A stretch of DNA of 64,000 bases, taken from the NCBI GenBank assembly GCA_013696965.1, contig JACCXN010000091.1, positions 186,001 to 250,000 of the forward strand, in the 5' to 3' direction. Below, piece by piece: positions 19,376 to 29,715 of the stretch. A program made the translations under genes and the position numbers. Position 1 is the stretch's first letter. Each line of letters starts with the position of its first letter. The stretch comes from Bacteroidota bacterium (GTDB lineage Bacteria; Bacteroidota; Bacteroidia; JACCXN01). The notes below the pieces were generated by a model, which saw only the letters and a list, made by a program, of their open reading frames with translations, was not told where the DNA came from and did no database searches.

Positions 19376-19740
19376 ATAAAAATAACGAATCAATTTGATC
19401 CAATTATTTACACTACTACTAAGTAAAACAGCTTTTTGATTCTAGTTTTGAATATAAATTATTTTGCCGGTGTTCCCACGTTTGTTTTAAAAAAAACACT
19501 TAAAGGAATTCTTAAAAATCTATAGGCGGCAAGTTTTTCCTTGATTTCAGGAGAGGATTCGAACTCAATTAAATTATTTAATTCCATTTGTTCCAATTAA
19601 AAATGCTTGAATTCAATTCGGTTTTTTATTAAGGAGGAGATGCAGGTTAAACAAAGGTTTTTAAAAAACCATTTTATTTTTCCCTTTGGCGAGAGCAATG
19701 AGACAAGGAATATTTAATTTTTACGAGGCATATGAAACAC
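19376..19740. other. Intergenic region with one weak small ORF
   Basis: This AT-rich stretch lies between the SRPBCC gene and the end of the SpoIIE phosphatase gene. A 42-codon minus-strand ORF at 19459-19587 (starting MELNNLIEFESSPEIKEKL) is the only candidate gene. It has no recognisable domain and could be chance or a remnant. Confidence 0.35.
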
Positions 19741-21759
19741 TTATAATATTCTAACTCCAATAATACAAATATCATCTACCTGCTCTAGGTTTCCTTTCCA
19801 TTTTTCTATTTTTTCATTCAATATATTGCATTGTAAAGGCATTGATTCATTATTTATTTTAAGCAATAATTCTTTAAGTTGCGTGTATTTAAATTTCTTT
19901 CCTTTCGGTCCACCAAATTGATCAACATACCCATCGGTAAAAATATAAATACAATCTCCTTTAAAAATTGGGACTTCGTTGTTTTTAAATGGCCTTAAAT
20001 TATCACCAGTAAATGAACCTATAGGTTGCTTATCGCCTTTTATTTCAATAATATTTCCATTTCTAACAATTAATAAAGGATTATTAGCACCAGCAAACTC
20101 AAGTTTATGTTCCTTACAATTTATATTTACAAGGGCTATATCCATACCATCTTTTACACTGCTTTCTTCATATGATTGCCTTAGTGTTTCATGTACTGAA
20201 TGGTTTAAATAGTTAAGAATGTCAGAAGGCTTTATGAAGTGGTTTTCTTTTACCGCTCTAGTCAAACCATTATGCCCAACAATGCTCATTAGGGCGCCAG
20301 GTACTCCATGCCCTGTGCAATCCACCGCTGCCAGAAGAAAGGATTCCATTCCAATCCCTTTGTGGTTATTCAATGGGGAAATCCAATAAAAATCACCTGA
20401 AACAATGTCTTTTGGTTTATATAAAACAAAATGTTCGGGCAGTATTTTTTTTAAAAGATTAGATGGCGGAAGAATTGCTTCCTGGATTCTTTTAGCATAT
20501 TTGATGCTGTCCATAATATCTTTGTTCTTGCCTTCAATTGTGGCTTTTTGAGTAATGATTTCCTTGTTTTGAATAGCCAAAAGGTTATTTGCTTTTCTTT
20601 TGTTGCGGTAACTTCTAAAACTCACTCCTGCAAGGGCAAACATAAGTCCAAAACCTGCAATTAATGCATTTCTTTGAAGGGTTTGTTTTTGAAACTCGAG
20701 TTGATGCAAGGCCTCTTTTTTCTCCTGTTTGAGTTTGGCTTCCTGCTCTCGTTTGGAGTATTCGTATTTCATTTCTGATCGCACAATACTTTTTGTGTTT
20801 TCTTCATTAAATATACTGTCACGATACGATATGTATCGCTTATAATGGTCAAAAGCCTTTGCTACATCTCCCATTAAATCATACGAGTTACTTATTAGCA
20901 TTTCACTTTCCTTGGCAATTAAAGGAATACCCATTTCAAGGGCAAATTGCTTACTTTTATTAAAGTAAAGAAGGGCTTCATTGTATTTTTTCAAATCAAG
21001 ATAAACTCCTCCAATATTTACCAAAGACATTGCAACACCTTGCTTGTCATCATTTAATTCTCTCATTTCAAGCGCTTGAAACTGGTATCTCAATGCTGTT
21101 TCCAAACTATCCATATTCCAATAAATATTCCCAATATTATTTAACGTATTTGCTGCTTCTTTTTTAGATCCCAATTTTTCCTGAATTGCTAATGCCATAT
21201 TATAATATTCAAGAGCTTTGGGCTCCTCATCGTTTTCAGCAAAAACAACACCTATGTTATTGTAAGAATTAGAAACCCCTACTTTATCCTTTACATCCTC
21301 ATATATTTTTAACGATTTATAATAATATTCCAAGGCTGTTTTCATGTCTTTTTTATTCCAGTAAACAGATCCAATATTACTTAAGGTTTTGGCAATTATA
21401 TGCTGATTATTTAATTCTTCACTGATTTTTAATGAATGAAAAAAAAATTCCAGAGCTTCAGGATATTTACCCTGAATCATGTTTATAATTCCCAGATTGT
21501 TTAATGCACCAGCAATTCCTGATTTAAAATTAGAAGCACGAGCTATTTTTTGAGCATACTGTGCACATTTTTCAGCTTTAGAATAACTGCCCATTCTCCA
21601 CATTTCATCTGTAAGTTTATTTAATATAATTACTCTTACAGAATCTTCACTGGAAATTTTATAGGCAACTTTTAAAGAATCTAAACCAGAAGCCTGACAA
21701 AACTGATTGTTAGCAAACAAAGCAGTTAATAATAATAAAAGGGAAAATAGTTTTTTCAC
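19741..21759 (-). CDS. TPR-repeat SpoIIE/PP2C-type phosphatase sensor
   Basis: This 672-residue protein has a signal peptide (to about residue 23), at least six TPR repeats (about 40-310, for example ALNNLGIINMIQGKYPEALEFF), a transmembrane helix near 365-385, a short coiled coil, then SIKYAKRIQEAILPP. The C-terminal SpoIIE phosphatase domain has DIVSGDFYW and AAVDCTGHGVPGALMS, whose aspartates bind the metal pair. The layout suggests a periplasmic sensor with a cytoplasmic Ser/Thr phosphatase, common in Bacteroidota. Its partner is not encoded next to it. Confidence 0.9.
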   Translation of the reverse strand: MKKLFSLLLLLTALFANNQFCQASGLDSLKVAYKISSEDSVRVIILNKLTDEMWRMGSYSKAEKCAQYAQKIARASNFKSGIAGALNNLGIINMIQGKYPEALEFFFHSLKISEELNNQHIIAKTLSNIGSVYWNKKDMKTALEYYYKSLKIYEDVKDKVGVSNSYNNIGVVFAENDEEPKALEYYNMALAIQEKLGSKKEAANTLNNIGNIYWNMDSLETALRYQFQALEMRELNDDKQGVAMSLVNIGGVYLDLKKYNEALLYFNKSKQFALEMGIPLIAKESEMLISNSYDLMGDVAKAFDHYKRYISYRDSIFNEENTKSIVRSEMKYEYSKREQEAKLKQEKKEALHQLEFQKQTLQRNALIAGFGLMFALAGVSFRSYRNKRKANNLLAIQNKEIITQKATIEGKNKDIMDSIKYAKRIQEAILPPSNLLKKILPEHFVLYKPKDIVSGDFYWISPLNNHKGIGMESFLLAAVDCTGHGVPGALMSIVGHNGLTRAVKENHFIKPSDILNYLNHSVHETLRQSYEESSVKDGMDIALVNINCKEHKLEFAGANNPLLIVRNGNIIEIKGDKQPIGSFTGDNLRPFKNNEVPIFKGDCIYIFTDGYVDQFGGPKGKKFKYTQLKELLLKINNESMPLQCNILNEKIEKWKGNLEQVDDICIIGVRIL

Positions 21760-22414
21760 AGTTTATTTATATGGGATAGATTCATTACTTTTTACCTTTT
21801 TAATCGTAAATTTTTTCTTTATATTAAAATGCGTTTATTCTTAAAAATGCTTGCAAGTTTACACATTTTTAATCATGAATTCTTTTGTAGAAGATATAAA
21901 AACTCCTTTGGTTTTATTAGTCTCATCAGGTTACCTGTTTCTTAATTGTTTTTTAAGATAAAAAACGTGAATTTGATTCATTGGAGCAAAAGAATAAATT
22001 TATTCATTAATATTTGTATTTTCTTCCTGTATATTAACTGATTTTTTTCTTTTCAATATCCTTTCTCCCTGTTTTAATTCTCCTTACCAATGGATAAACC
22101 ATATTTCATAATCATACTGTAATTATAATTATTTGATTCAAAAAACAATCTTTAATTATTATCAAAAAATGGATAAAATTAAAAAGCATGGAAATTGTTC
22201 CATGCTTTTTAATACGATTATTTCATGTATACTTACGATTCTTTCCCATCGCAAGATATAACACAACTTATACCTGAAAATAAAAATTCATTTGCATGTC
22301 TGAAATTCTAAAGCAAAAGTAACACAAAAGCAAACTTTAAATTTTTGGAATGCTATTCTAATGCCGTAAACTATATTATTTTGTGTAATTTCGCGTTCCA
22401 TTTTTATTTGTTTC
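21760..22414. other. Long intergenic region between divergent genes, with one hairpin
   Basis: This 655-base stretch separates the phosphatase and lepA, which are divergent. No ORF above about 30 codons looks real. The one clear structure is a perfect 16-bp hairpin at 22179-22214, so an unannotated small RNA is possible. Confidence 0.45.
22179..22214. terminator. Isolated perfect hairpin, terminator-like
   Basis: Arms 22179-22194 and 22199-22214 pair over 16 bp with a 4-base loop; the stem centre is GCATGGAA/TTCCATGC. It ends no visible gene. It could terminate a small RNA or be a structured RNA itself. The only U-rich sequence on either side lies within the outer stem. Confidence 0.5.
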
Positions 22415-24202
22415 ATGAAGAATATCAGGAATTTCTGTATTATCGCTCATATTGACCACGGGAAAAGCACGCTAGCTGACCGCCTATTAGAATACACCAA
22501 AACTATTTCATCAAGGGATATGCAGGCGCAGGTGCTTGATGATATGGATCTTGAAAAGGAGAGAGGAATTACAATTAAGAGTCATGCAATTCAAATGGAA
22601 TATGTTCACAAGGGTGAAAAGTACATTTTGAATCTTATTGATACTCCCGGCCACGTTGATTTTTCCTATGAGGTTTCTCGTTCTATTGCGGCTTGCGAAG
22701 GAGCATTGCTAATTGTAGATGCCGCTCAGGGTATTCAAGCCCAAACAATTTCAAATCTTTATCTTGCTTTAGAAAACGATCTTGAAATAATCCCTGTACT
22801 TAATAAAATTGATCTTCCCAGTGCTAATCCCGAGGAAGTAAAGGACCAAATCATTGATCTTATAGGTTGCAGTCGAGATTCTATTCTTTCCGCCAGTGGT
22901 AAAACCGGAGAAGGAGTAATGGATATCATTGCTGCTATTATTGAAAGAGTTCCTTGCCCAGTAGGTGATCCTGAAGCTCCTTTACAAGCACTTATTTTTG
23001 ACTCTGTATTTAATTCCTTTCGCGGAATAATTGCCTATTATAAAGTAAAAAATGGTGTAATAAAAAAAGGTGAAAAAGTTAAATTTGTAAATACCGGACA
23101 AGTGTATTTTGCAGAGGAAGTAGGTGTTTTAAAATTAAAGCCTGAATCCAGACAAGAAGTTAGAACCGGTGATGTTGGTTATATAATTTCGGGTATTAAG
23201 GAGGCGGGCGATGTAAAAGTTGGAGATACCATAACTTCCATTGACAGACCTTGTAAGGAAGCAATCAATGGTTTTGAAGATGTTAAACCAATGGTTTTTG
23301 CAGGTATATATCCTGTAGACACTGATGATTATGAAGAACTTAGATACTCAATGGATAAGTTAAGGTTGAATGATGCCTCACTTACTTATGAACCTGAATC
23401 CTCTGCTGCGCTTGGTTTTGGTTTTCGTTGTGGCTTTCTTGGAATGCTTCATATGGAAATAATCCAGGAAAGACTTGAGCGGGAATTTAACATGACCGTT
23501 ATAACTACTGTTCCTAACGTATCTTATATAGCTTATACAACAAAGGGAGAAGAACTAATAGTTAACAATCCTTCTGATTTACCCGATCCGGGGAAATTAG
23601 ATTATGTAAAAGAACCCTATATCCATGCAAGCATTATTACAAAATCTGATTATGTTGGGCCTATTATGTCCTTGTGTATTGATAAAAGAGGCATTGTAAA
23701 AAATCAGGTTTATTTAACCACTGATAGGGTAGAACTTACCTTTGATATGCCTCTTGCTGAAATTGTTTTTGATTTTTATGATCGTCTAAAAAGTATCTCC
23801 AGAGGTTATGCCTCTTTTGATTATTCTCCTTTGGAATACAGGCAGTCGAGTCTTGTAAAACTTGACATTTTACTTAATGGGGAACAAGTGGATGCCCTTT
23901 CTGCACTTATTCACAAGAGTAAAGCTTTTGATTTTGGAAAAAAAATCTGTGAAAAATTAAAAGAACTTATACCCCGTCAACAGTTTGAAATAATTATTCA
24001 AGCCGGGATTGGGGCAAAAATAATTGCCAGAGAAACTGTAAAAGCCATGCGTAAGGATGTTACTGCTAAATGTTACGGTGGTGATATTTCCAGGAAAAGA
24101 AAACTTCTTGAAAAGCAAAAAGCAGGTAAAAAGCGTATGAGACTAGTGGGAAGTGTTGAAATTCCCCAATCTGCATTTATGGCTGTTTTAAAATTAGATT
24201 GA
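22415..24202 (+). CDS. lepA: Elongation factor 4 (LepA)
   Basis: This 595-residue translational GTPase acts on the ribosome, probably in back-translocation or initiation. The G1 motif is [15 protein letters not shown]3 is DTPGHVDF and G4 is NKID. The LepA-specific C-terminus has [17 protein letters not shown] near residue 570. The length is normal. It is a single gene followed by a bidirectional terminator. Confidence 0.98.
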   Translation: MKNIRNFCIIAHIDHGKSTLADRLLEYTKTISSRDMQAQVLDDMDLEKERGITIKSHAIQMEYVHKGEKYILNLIDTPGHVDFSYEVSRSIAACEGALLIVDAAQGIQAQTISNLYLALENDLEIIPVLNKIDLPSANPEEVKDQIIDLIGCSRDSILSASGKTGEGVMDIIAAIIERVPCPVGDPEAPLQALIFDSVFNSFRGIIAYYKVKNGVIKKGEKVKFVNTGQVYFAEEVGVLKLKPESRQEVRTGDVGYIISGIKEAGDVKVGDTITSIDRPCKEAINGFEDVKPMVFAGIYPVDTDDYEELRYSMDKLRLNDASLTYEPESSAALGFGFRCGFLGMLHMEIIQERLEREFNMTVITTVPNVSYIAYTTKGEELIVNNPSDLPDPGKLDYVKEPYIHASIITKSDYVGPIMSLCIDKRGIVKNQVYLTTDRVELTFDMPLAEIVFDFYDRLKSISRGYASFDYSPLEYRQSSLVKLDILLNGEQVDALSALIHKSKAFDFGKKICEKLKELIPRQQFEIIIQAGIGAKIIARETVKAMRKDVTAKCYGGDISRKRKLLEKQKAGKKRMRLVGSVEIPQSAFMAVLKLD

Positions 24203-24300
24203 AAAAAGAATTTATAGTGAAAACGGCTTCTCCTTTTTCACTAATTCCATGTTTTGCCTAATTCATTCTTTTGACAACGAAAATTAAGAAAGATAAAAAA

Positions 24301-24351
24301 AAACAAGTATAAAAAATCCCATATTCATAAAGGAATTTTTTATACTTGTTT
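24301..24351. terminator. Bidirectional terminator
   Basis: A 17-bp inverted repeat (24301-24317 with 24335-24351), flanked by runs of A on the left and T on the right, lies between the convergent lepA and transglycosylase genes. Confidence 0.85.
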
Positions 24352-24364
24352 TTTTCGCGGTATT

Positions 24365-25876
24365 TTAACCTTCTATTGCAACCTTTATCTTATCCCCTGC
24401 TTTAATGTTTTTAGCATTGGAGATATTGTTTATTCTAAGAATATCTTCAACAGAAACTCCATTGTATTTGCTTGCTATCTCCCATAAAGTATCTCCAGGT
24501 TGAACAACATAATAAATATATTTTATGGAACCAGTTCCCGAATCCGCTTTCTCACTTGTTTTAACAGGTGATTTAACTGGGGTTTTGCTTGTAGTTGCCG
24601 CGGGTGTAGGTTTCGCTCCATAAATAATGAGTTTTTGCCCGGCTCTTAATGAATTGCTTTTTAAATTATTCCAGTCCCTGATATTTGCAACATTGCATTT
24701 GTATTTATTTGCAATTGTTGATAAATTCTCACCACTTCTTACAGTATGCGTTTTCCTTGTTTCCTGAGGAATAATAAGATCGGGCATTATATCCTGGTTT
24801 TCAATTAGAGGAATATATAATGCATCTTCATTCATAATAAAGGAGGAAATCATTGGTTTTGAAAGGCAAAGTGTACTAAATTCCCCTTCAATACATGGAA
24901 TGATATTCTTTTTATAGGTGGGATTAAGAAATTGAATTTCTTCCACTGGAATATCAAGCAACCTTGAAATTTGTTCAAAGCTTAAAGGTCTTTTTATTTT
25001 TACTGTATCCACTTGCTGGTGATGGATAACTGAACCTGAGGGATAAAGGTTATGTTCCTGGGTATAATGCATAACATAATTAACAGCAATAAATGCAGGA
25101 ACATAACTTCTTGTTTCAAGTGGGAGAAAAGGCCTTAAATCCCAATAATTTTTTTTGCCCCCTGAGCGTCTTATTGCTTTATTCACTGTCCCAGGGCCTG
25201 AATTGTATGCAGCCAAAACCAATTGCCAATCACCATACATTTTATACAGATAAGCAAAATATTGGCATGCTGCTTCAGTTGCTTTTAATGGATCACTTCT
25301 TTCATCAACATAAGAATTAACTTGAAGATTGAACATTTTTCCGGTCCCGTACATAAATTGCCATAAACCCATTGCTCCTGCTCTTGATTTTGCATTGGCA
25401 TTAAGTGCTGATTCAATAACTGCAACATACTTTAATTCTAGTGGAAGATTATACTTATTCAACTTTTCTTCAAACATTGGAAAATAAAGTTCGGTTAAAG
25501 TAAGCATCTTTGCTACTTGTTGTCTTTTCCTTTTGCTGTAAAGATCAATATAGGCCTTAACAGCATCATTGTAATCAAGCTGAAAAGGGGATATGGAATT
25601 TAATTTCGCAATGCGTGCTGCATAAATTTCTGCTGAGTAAAAAGGAACAGAATCTTCTGAAAAATTGAATTTATTTACAGCTTTCTTTTTATTTTCTTTT
25701 TGAACATAATTAAATATCCTTAAGTGATCCAAGCTATCCAGCCTGGCTGCGAAAGGGTCATCGGGTGCAAGTTTGTATGCCGAATCACTCGGGAGTGATT
25801 GCACCTGCGCATTGGATAAAACAGAGACCAAAAACAGCATTAAAAAAACAGAGAGGCAGCTTAGTAAATTTTTCAT
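24365..25876 (-). CDS. Membrane-bound lytic transglycosylase with LysM domains (MltD-like)
   Basis: This 503-residue exported protein has a signal peptide to about residue 23. The SLT catalytic domain (about 140-290) has the ES-containing VAVIESALNANAKSRAGAMGLWQFM, with the catalytic Glu in IES, and AAYNSGPGTVNKAI. Two clear LysM peptidoglycan-binding modules follow (HTVRSGENLSTIANKY and YVVQPGDTLWEIASKY), joined by a Pro/Thr/Lys-rich linker. It cleaves peptidoglycan to 1,6-anhydro-muropeptides. It is the last gene of the minus-strand run that starts with the Wzx-like flippase. Confidence 0.95.
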   Translation of the reverse strand: MKNLLSCLSVFLMLFLVSVLSNAQVQSLPSDSAYKLAPDDPFAARLDSLDHLRIFNYVQKENKKKAVNKFNFSEDSVPFYSAEIYAARIAKLNSISPFQLDYNDAVKAYIDLYSKRKRQQVAKMLTLTELYFPMFEEKLNKYNLPLELKYVAVIESALNANAKSRAGAMGLWQFMYGTGKMFNLQVNSYVDERSDPLKATEAACQYFAYLYKMYGDWQLVLAAYNSGPGTVNKAIRRSGGKKNYWDLRPFLPLETRSYVPAFIAVNYVMHYTQEHNLYPSGSVIHHQQVDTVKIKRPLSFEQISRLLDIPVEEIQFLNPTYKKNIIPCIEGEFSTLCLSKPMISSFIMNEDALYIPLIENQDIMPDLIIPQETRKTHTVRSGENLSTIANKYKCNVANIRDWNNLKSNSLRAGQKLIIYGAKPTPAATTSKTPVKSPVKTSEKADSGTGSIKYIYYVVQPGDTLWEIASKYNGVSVEDILRINNISNAKNIKAGDKIKVAIEG

Positions 25877-26003
25877 ATTTCGGGTTTTGTTTCTTTCCTA
25901 TTTTCAGAATACTCTTATTGAAAAATCAACAACAGCAATACTTACAAGAGCACTTACAATATACGGATTTTTTATTATTTGGTTTTCTTTTTTTTGAAAA
26001 AGG

Positions 26004-27437
26004 TTACTTTTCCAAGAAATTTTGCATGAGGTTTTTTGAAAAGGAAAGTAATTTTTCCTCTTGAAAACTATCTCCCATAAGTTGGATTCCAAAAGGCAAA
26101 CCAGATGTATGTTGGCCAAGAGGCAATGAAATTGCAGGAAGTCCCGCCAAATTCGCCTGAACTGTAAAAACATCCTCTAGGTACATGGTTATTGGATCTT
26201 TTGATTTTTTACCAAATTCAAAGGCGGTTCCAGGCGTGGAAGGCATTAAAATAAAATCATATTGTGCTAAAATTTCCTTTGTTTTGTTCTTTATAATCAT
26301 TCTTGCTTTCTGGGCTTTTGAATAATATGCATCATAATATCCTGCACTTAATACAAAAGTACCAAGCATGATCCTTCTTTTAACCTCTTTTCCAAAACCT
26401 TCTGATCTGGTTTTTTTATAGTTTGATTCTAAATCAGTTGCATTGGGACTACGATACCCATAGTGAACTCCGTCAAATCGAGACAAATTGGATGATGCTT
26501 CGGCAGTAGTAAGTATATAATAAACAGGAACAAGATAATCCAGATAGGGAAAATTTACTGCTTCAACTTGATGTCCTTGTGCCTTTAATTGTTCAATCAA
26601 ATGAATCATCCTGTCCTTGATTTCTGGATCAAGGCCTGAACTTTCAATACATTCAGCTAAATAGGCTATTTTAAACTTTTCTCCGGCAGGGGTTATTCCG
26701 CAAAAATCAGGAACGGGATGGCTTGAAAGGGTTGAATCATATTCATCCTGACCTGCAATTATTTTCAAAATCAAAGCTGCATCGTCAACATTTTTTGTAA
26801 GTGGGCCTATCTGATCAAATGATGAAGCATATGCAATTAAACCATATCTCGATACCCGCCCATAAGTTGGTTTAAGTCCTACCACACCACAAAAAGAAGC
26901 TGGTTGCCTGATAGAACCTCCAGTATCTGAGCCAAGGGCTACAAGACACAAATCAGCTGCTACGGCTGCCGCTGAACCACCTGATGAACCGCCGGGCACT
27001 GTATTAATGTTCAAGGGATTTTTAACCGGGCCGAATGCAGAATTTTCGTTTGAACTACCCATTGCAAATTCATCGCAATTCAGCCTTCCGATAATTATCA
27101 CATCTTCCTTTAAAAGCCGTTCTATAACAGTTGCATTATAAAGTGATTCAAATCCTTCTAAAATCTTTGAACCTGCTGACACTTTATGTCCCTTATAACA
27201 AATATTGTCTTTTATACCCAAAACCATACCGGCAAGCTTTCCTGCTTTACCCAGTGCTATTTTTTCATCAACTAGAGTTGCTTGAGCCAGCGCGCTTTCC
27301 TGAAAAACTTCAAGAAAAGCATTTAGATGGGTGTTATTTTGAATACGATTCAAATAACCTTTAGTAATATTTACACAGGTGGTTTTTCCCTGCTTTATTT
27401 CCTGCTGTATTTGGGAGAGCGAGTGATAAGTTTCCAG
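26004..27437 (-). CDS. gatA: Aspartyl/glutamyl-tRNA(Asn/Gln) amidotransferase subunit A, start unclear
   Basis: This amidase makes Gln-tRNA or Asn-tRNA from mischarged precursors. The Lys-Ser-Ser catalytic triad is visible in GIKDNICYKG, GGSSGGSAAAVAA and GSDTGGSIRQPASFCG. A TTG at 27353 gives 449 residues, but the family N-terminus continues upstream in frame through SLSQIQQEIKQGK to a CTG at 27437, four codons after a TAA stop. No ATG, GTG or TTG is available in that extension, so the start is either an unusual CTG or the TTG, which would lose about 28 conserved residues. I give the CTG as the most inclusive boundary. Confidence 0.85.
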   Translation of the reverse strand: METYHSLSQIQQEIKQGKTTCVNITKGYLNRIQNNTHLNAFLEVFQESALAQATLVDEKIALGKAGKLAGMVLGIKDNICYKGHKVSAGSKILEGFESLYNATVIERLLKEDVIIIGRLNCDEFAMGSSNENSAFGPVKNPLNINTVPGGSSGGSAAAVAADLCLVALGSDTGGSIRQPASFCGVVGLKPTYGRVSRYGLIAYASSFDQIGPLTKNVDDAALILKIIAGQDEYDSTLSSHPVPDFCGITPAGEKFKIAYLAECIESSGLDPEIKDRMIHLIEQLKAQGHQVEAVNFPYLDYLVPVYYILTTAEASSNLSRFDGVHYGYRSPNATDLESNYKKTRSEGFGKEVKRRIMLGTFVLSAGYYDAYYSKAQKARMIIKNKTKEILAQYDFILMPSTPGTAFEFGKKSKDPITMYLEDVFTVQANLAGLPAISLPLGQHTSGLPFGIQLMGDSFQEEKLLSFSKNLMQNFLEK

Positions 27438-27456
27438 AACTTTAACTTTTTAAAAA

Positions 27457-27645
27457 TTACTTGTCTTTTTCTTCAGGTTTTTTGTCATCATCACCTTTTT
27501 GACCCTCTTTAAATTCTCTTAGTCCTTTCCCCATACCACGCATTAATTCAGGGATTTTTTTTCCACCAAAAAGTAAAACAACTACAACCAGAATAACAAT
27601 TAGTTCTGGGCCGCCAAGAGCAAATAAAAGAATATTGGAAATCAT
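27457..27645 (-). CDS. tatA: Sec-independent protein translocase TatA
   Basis: This 62-residue protein has a short N-terminal membrane helix, the hinge [16 protein letters not shown] that is characteristic of TatA, and a charged amphipathic tail ending in Lys/Glu/Asp repeats. It forms the pore of the twin-arginine translocase in the inner membrane. No tatC is nearby. It lies 29 bases after the EnvC-like gene and just before gatA in the same operon. Confidence 0.95.
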   Translation of the reverse strand: MISNILLFALGGPELIVILVVVVLLFGGKKIPELMRGMGKGLREFKEGQKGDDDKKPEEKDK

Positions 27646-27674
27646 ATATATAATTTTTGTAAAGTTACAATAAA

Positions 27675-28904
27675 TTAATTGTTTTTAAATAGCCAAAGCT
27701 CAGGATTAAGCGCAATTGAACCTTTATAAATTTCAAGATGCACCTCTGATTTTGAATTAGAATCATCGGTAAAAACCTTACCAATGTTTTGTTTGGTAAT
27801 AATCTTATCTCCTTTGTTCACGAATACTTCTTTAAGGTTTGAATATACGCTCAAATATTCTCCATGTCTTACAATTACAAACTTTGTTCCGGTAGGTAAG
27901 GTTGCTATACCGGTAACCTCTCCATCAAACACCGCCCTTACGGACGATCCTGTAGCAGTTGTTATATCCACTCCGTTATTTCGGATCATAATTCCTTTTA
28001 AAACAGGGTGAGCATGTTCTCCGAATTTACTTGTTATAATTCCCTCAATAACTGGCCATGGTAATTTTGCTTTATTATTGGCAAAAGTAGCAGATAGTTC
28101 CAAAGCTTCGGGGGTTAAAACCAAACCCTTGGGCGTTACTTTACCAGCTTTTGCAGCTGTTTCTTTAGCCTTGCGAATTTCTTCTTCAATAATACGTTGA
28201 ATTGCCAATTGAAGCTGATTTTGTTCCTTTTCCTTTTCCTTTAAAGCCTGTAATAATTCCTTTTCTTTCTCCTGAAGTTTAGAAAGCGTGCCTTCCTGCT
28301 CCTTTTTTTCATCAGCAAGCATTCTTTTTTCTTGTTCCTCCGATCCTAACAATTGCTGCTTTGAATTTTTTATGGCTTCAAGGTCTGCAATCTTCTTATC
28401 CAAAAGCGTTTGGGTTTTAACAATCATTTCGGCCTGTTTTTTCCTGTATTCAGAATATTGTTGCAGGTATTTGAGTCTTTTATAGGCTTGATTAAAATCC
28501 TTGGAAGAAAAAATAAACATTAACCTATCGTAGGAGTTTTTATTTTTGTTGGCATAGTAAATCATGTTAGCATACTCTTGTTTGAGTGCTTTAATATCAG
28601 ATTCTAATGCTTCAATTATCCCTTTATTTTCATTAATTTGTTTCTGCAACAAACGCATTTCAGCATTAATGGTTTGAATAAGTTCTTCCCGAATACTGAT
28701 TTTTTTGTTCAGGGTAACAAGTTGGTTAAGGGATATTTTTTTATTTTGTTTTGTTTCATTTAAAAGCCCCTCGGTAACTTGAATCTCTTTTTGTAAGGAT
28801 TTTTTCTTGTTTTCAAGATCGTTTTTTTTCTGGCCAAAAGAAAATTCGGCATCGAAAAACAACAAAAAAAGGACAAATAAAACAGGCTTAATGCATGAGC
28901 TCAT
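27675..28904 (-). CDS. EnvC-like murein hydrolase activator (degenerate M23 domain)
   Basis: The protein is 409 residues when started at the ATG at 28904, which places a signal peptide ([16 protein letters not shown]) at the N-terminus; the longer frame upstream lacks one. A long coiled coil covers about residues 30-270, followed by a LytM/M23 fold. The metal ligands are partly lost: NNGVDI replaces the usual HxGxD, SNL replaces the HL of YAHL, and EVHLEI replaces HLH. This is the pattern of non-catalytic EnvC activators of amidases at division. It overlaps the DUF4292 gene by 17 bases. Confidence 0.88.
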   Translation of the reverse strand: MSSCIKPVLFVLFLLFFDAEFSFGQKKNDLENKKKSLQKEIQVTEGLLNETKQNKKISLNQLVTLNKKISIREELIQTINAEMRLLQKQINENKGIIEALESDIKALKQEYANMIYYANKNKNSYDRLMFIFSSKDFNQAYKRLKYLQQYSEYRKKQAEMIVKTQTLLDKKIADLEAIKNSKQQLLGSEEQEKRMLADEKKEQEGTLSKLQEKEKELLQALKEKEKEQNQLQLAIQRIIEEEIRKAKETAAKAGKVTPKGLVLTPEALELSATFANNKAKLPWPVIEGIITSKFGEHAHPVLKGIMIRNNGVDITTATGSSVRAVFDGEVTGIATLPTGTKFVIVRHGEYLSVYSNLKEVFVNKGDKIITKQNIGKVFTDDSNSKSEVHLEIYKGSIALNPELWLFKNN

Positions 28905-29715
28905 ACTTCTCAGGTATTGTAAAGGGCAGGCTTTGTGGAATGTCGTTTGCCACTTTGGAATACTGAATGCTGATTTTTGCGGGTTTTTCACCTGTTAATT
29001 GAAAGAATATATTAAATGGAAATAGCTGCGATTCAACGGGTGTAAAGTTACTATAAAAAACCTCAAGATTATTATTTGTCTTAAAATCATATATACCAAA
29101 TTTTGAAATTTTAAATGAGCGTGGTTCTAACCAGATACTTTGAACCATTAAATCCAATGAATCATTCTTCTGAAGACTCTTTCTAAGCTTTCTTTTTCGC
29201 ATGGTGCTTAAAAGATAATGATCCTTATCAATAAAAGATTTGAACTCCTCTTCTTTATAGGAAGAAAATGCATTTCCGGTTAAAATTGATTGTAACATGT
29301 CAAAATCAACATCAACACCAAAAGTATTGCTAATATAATTGAAATCCCCCTCAAAATAAGTGGAATTAATCCTGTTCATAAATTTAACTGAGTCTTTGGT
29401 GATTTTTACTCTTGCCACTTCAATACCAAGAGCCGGAGAAATGGAAACCCACATAACACTGTCGTTTTTGGCTCTGTAATGGGCATTAAAAGATGTCTTT
29501 TTCCCTCCTTCCTCTATTACTACAGAAAATTTGGAGGTAATCCAATTGTAGCTGAATTCGTTGCTTCTCATTTTTTCAAAAAGAAAATCGGTACTTCTGT
29601 CAAACAAAGGCCCACGGTGAGTTTTTTCCTTTGTTTTGCACGAATTAAATGTCGCAAGTAAAATTAATACTAGAATTAACAGACTTGAGAATCGGTTTTT
29701 ATTTGAGTTTTTCAA
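28888..29715 (-). CDS. DUF4292-family lipoprotein
   Basis: This 275-residue lipoprotein has lipobox FNSC after a hydrophobic leader. The mature part has the DUF4292 pattern (WITSKFSVVIEEGGKKTSF, SISPALGIEVARVKITKDSVKFMNR), a LolA/LolB-like set of beta strands. It may therefore relate to lipoprotein or lipid handling at the outer membrane, but that is inference. It overlaps both neighbours by 17 bases, indicating translational coupling with the TPR lipoprotein and the EnvC-like gene. Confidence 0.85.
   Translation of the reverse strand: MKNSNKNRFSSLLILVLILLATFNSCKTKEKTHRGPLFDRSTDFLFEKMRSNEFSYNWITSKFSVVIEEGGKKTSFNAHYRAKNDSVMWVSISPALGIEVARVKITKDSVKFMNRINSTYFEGDFNYISNTFGVDVDFDMLQSILTGNAFSSYKEEEFKSFIDKDHYLLSTMRKRKLRKSLQKNDSLDLMVQSIWLEPRSFKISKFGIYDFKTNNNLEVFYSNFTPVESQLFPFNIFFQLTGEKPAKISIQYSKVANDIPQSLPFTIPEKYELMH

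Noticed and set aside
19459-19587. 42-codon minus-strand ORF upstream of the SpoIIE phosphatase end
   Set aside because: No family match, no signal peptide and no neighbour relation; kept only as a note on the intergenic region.
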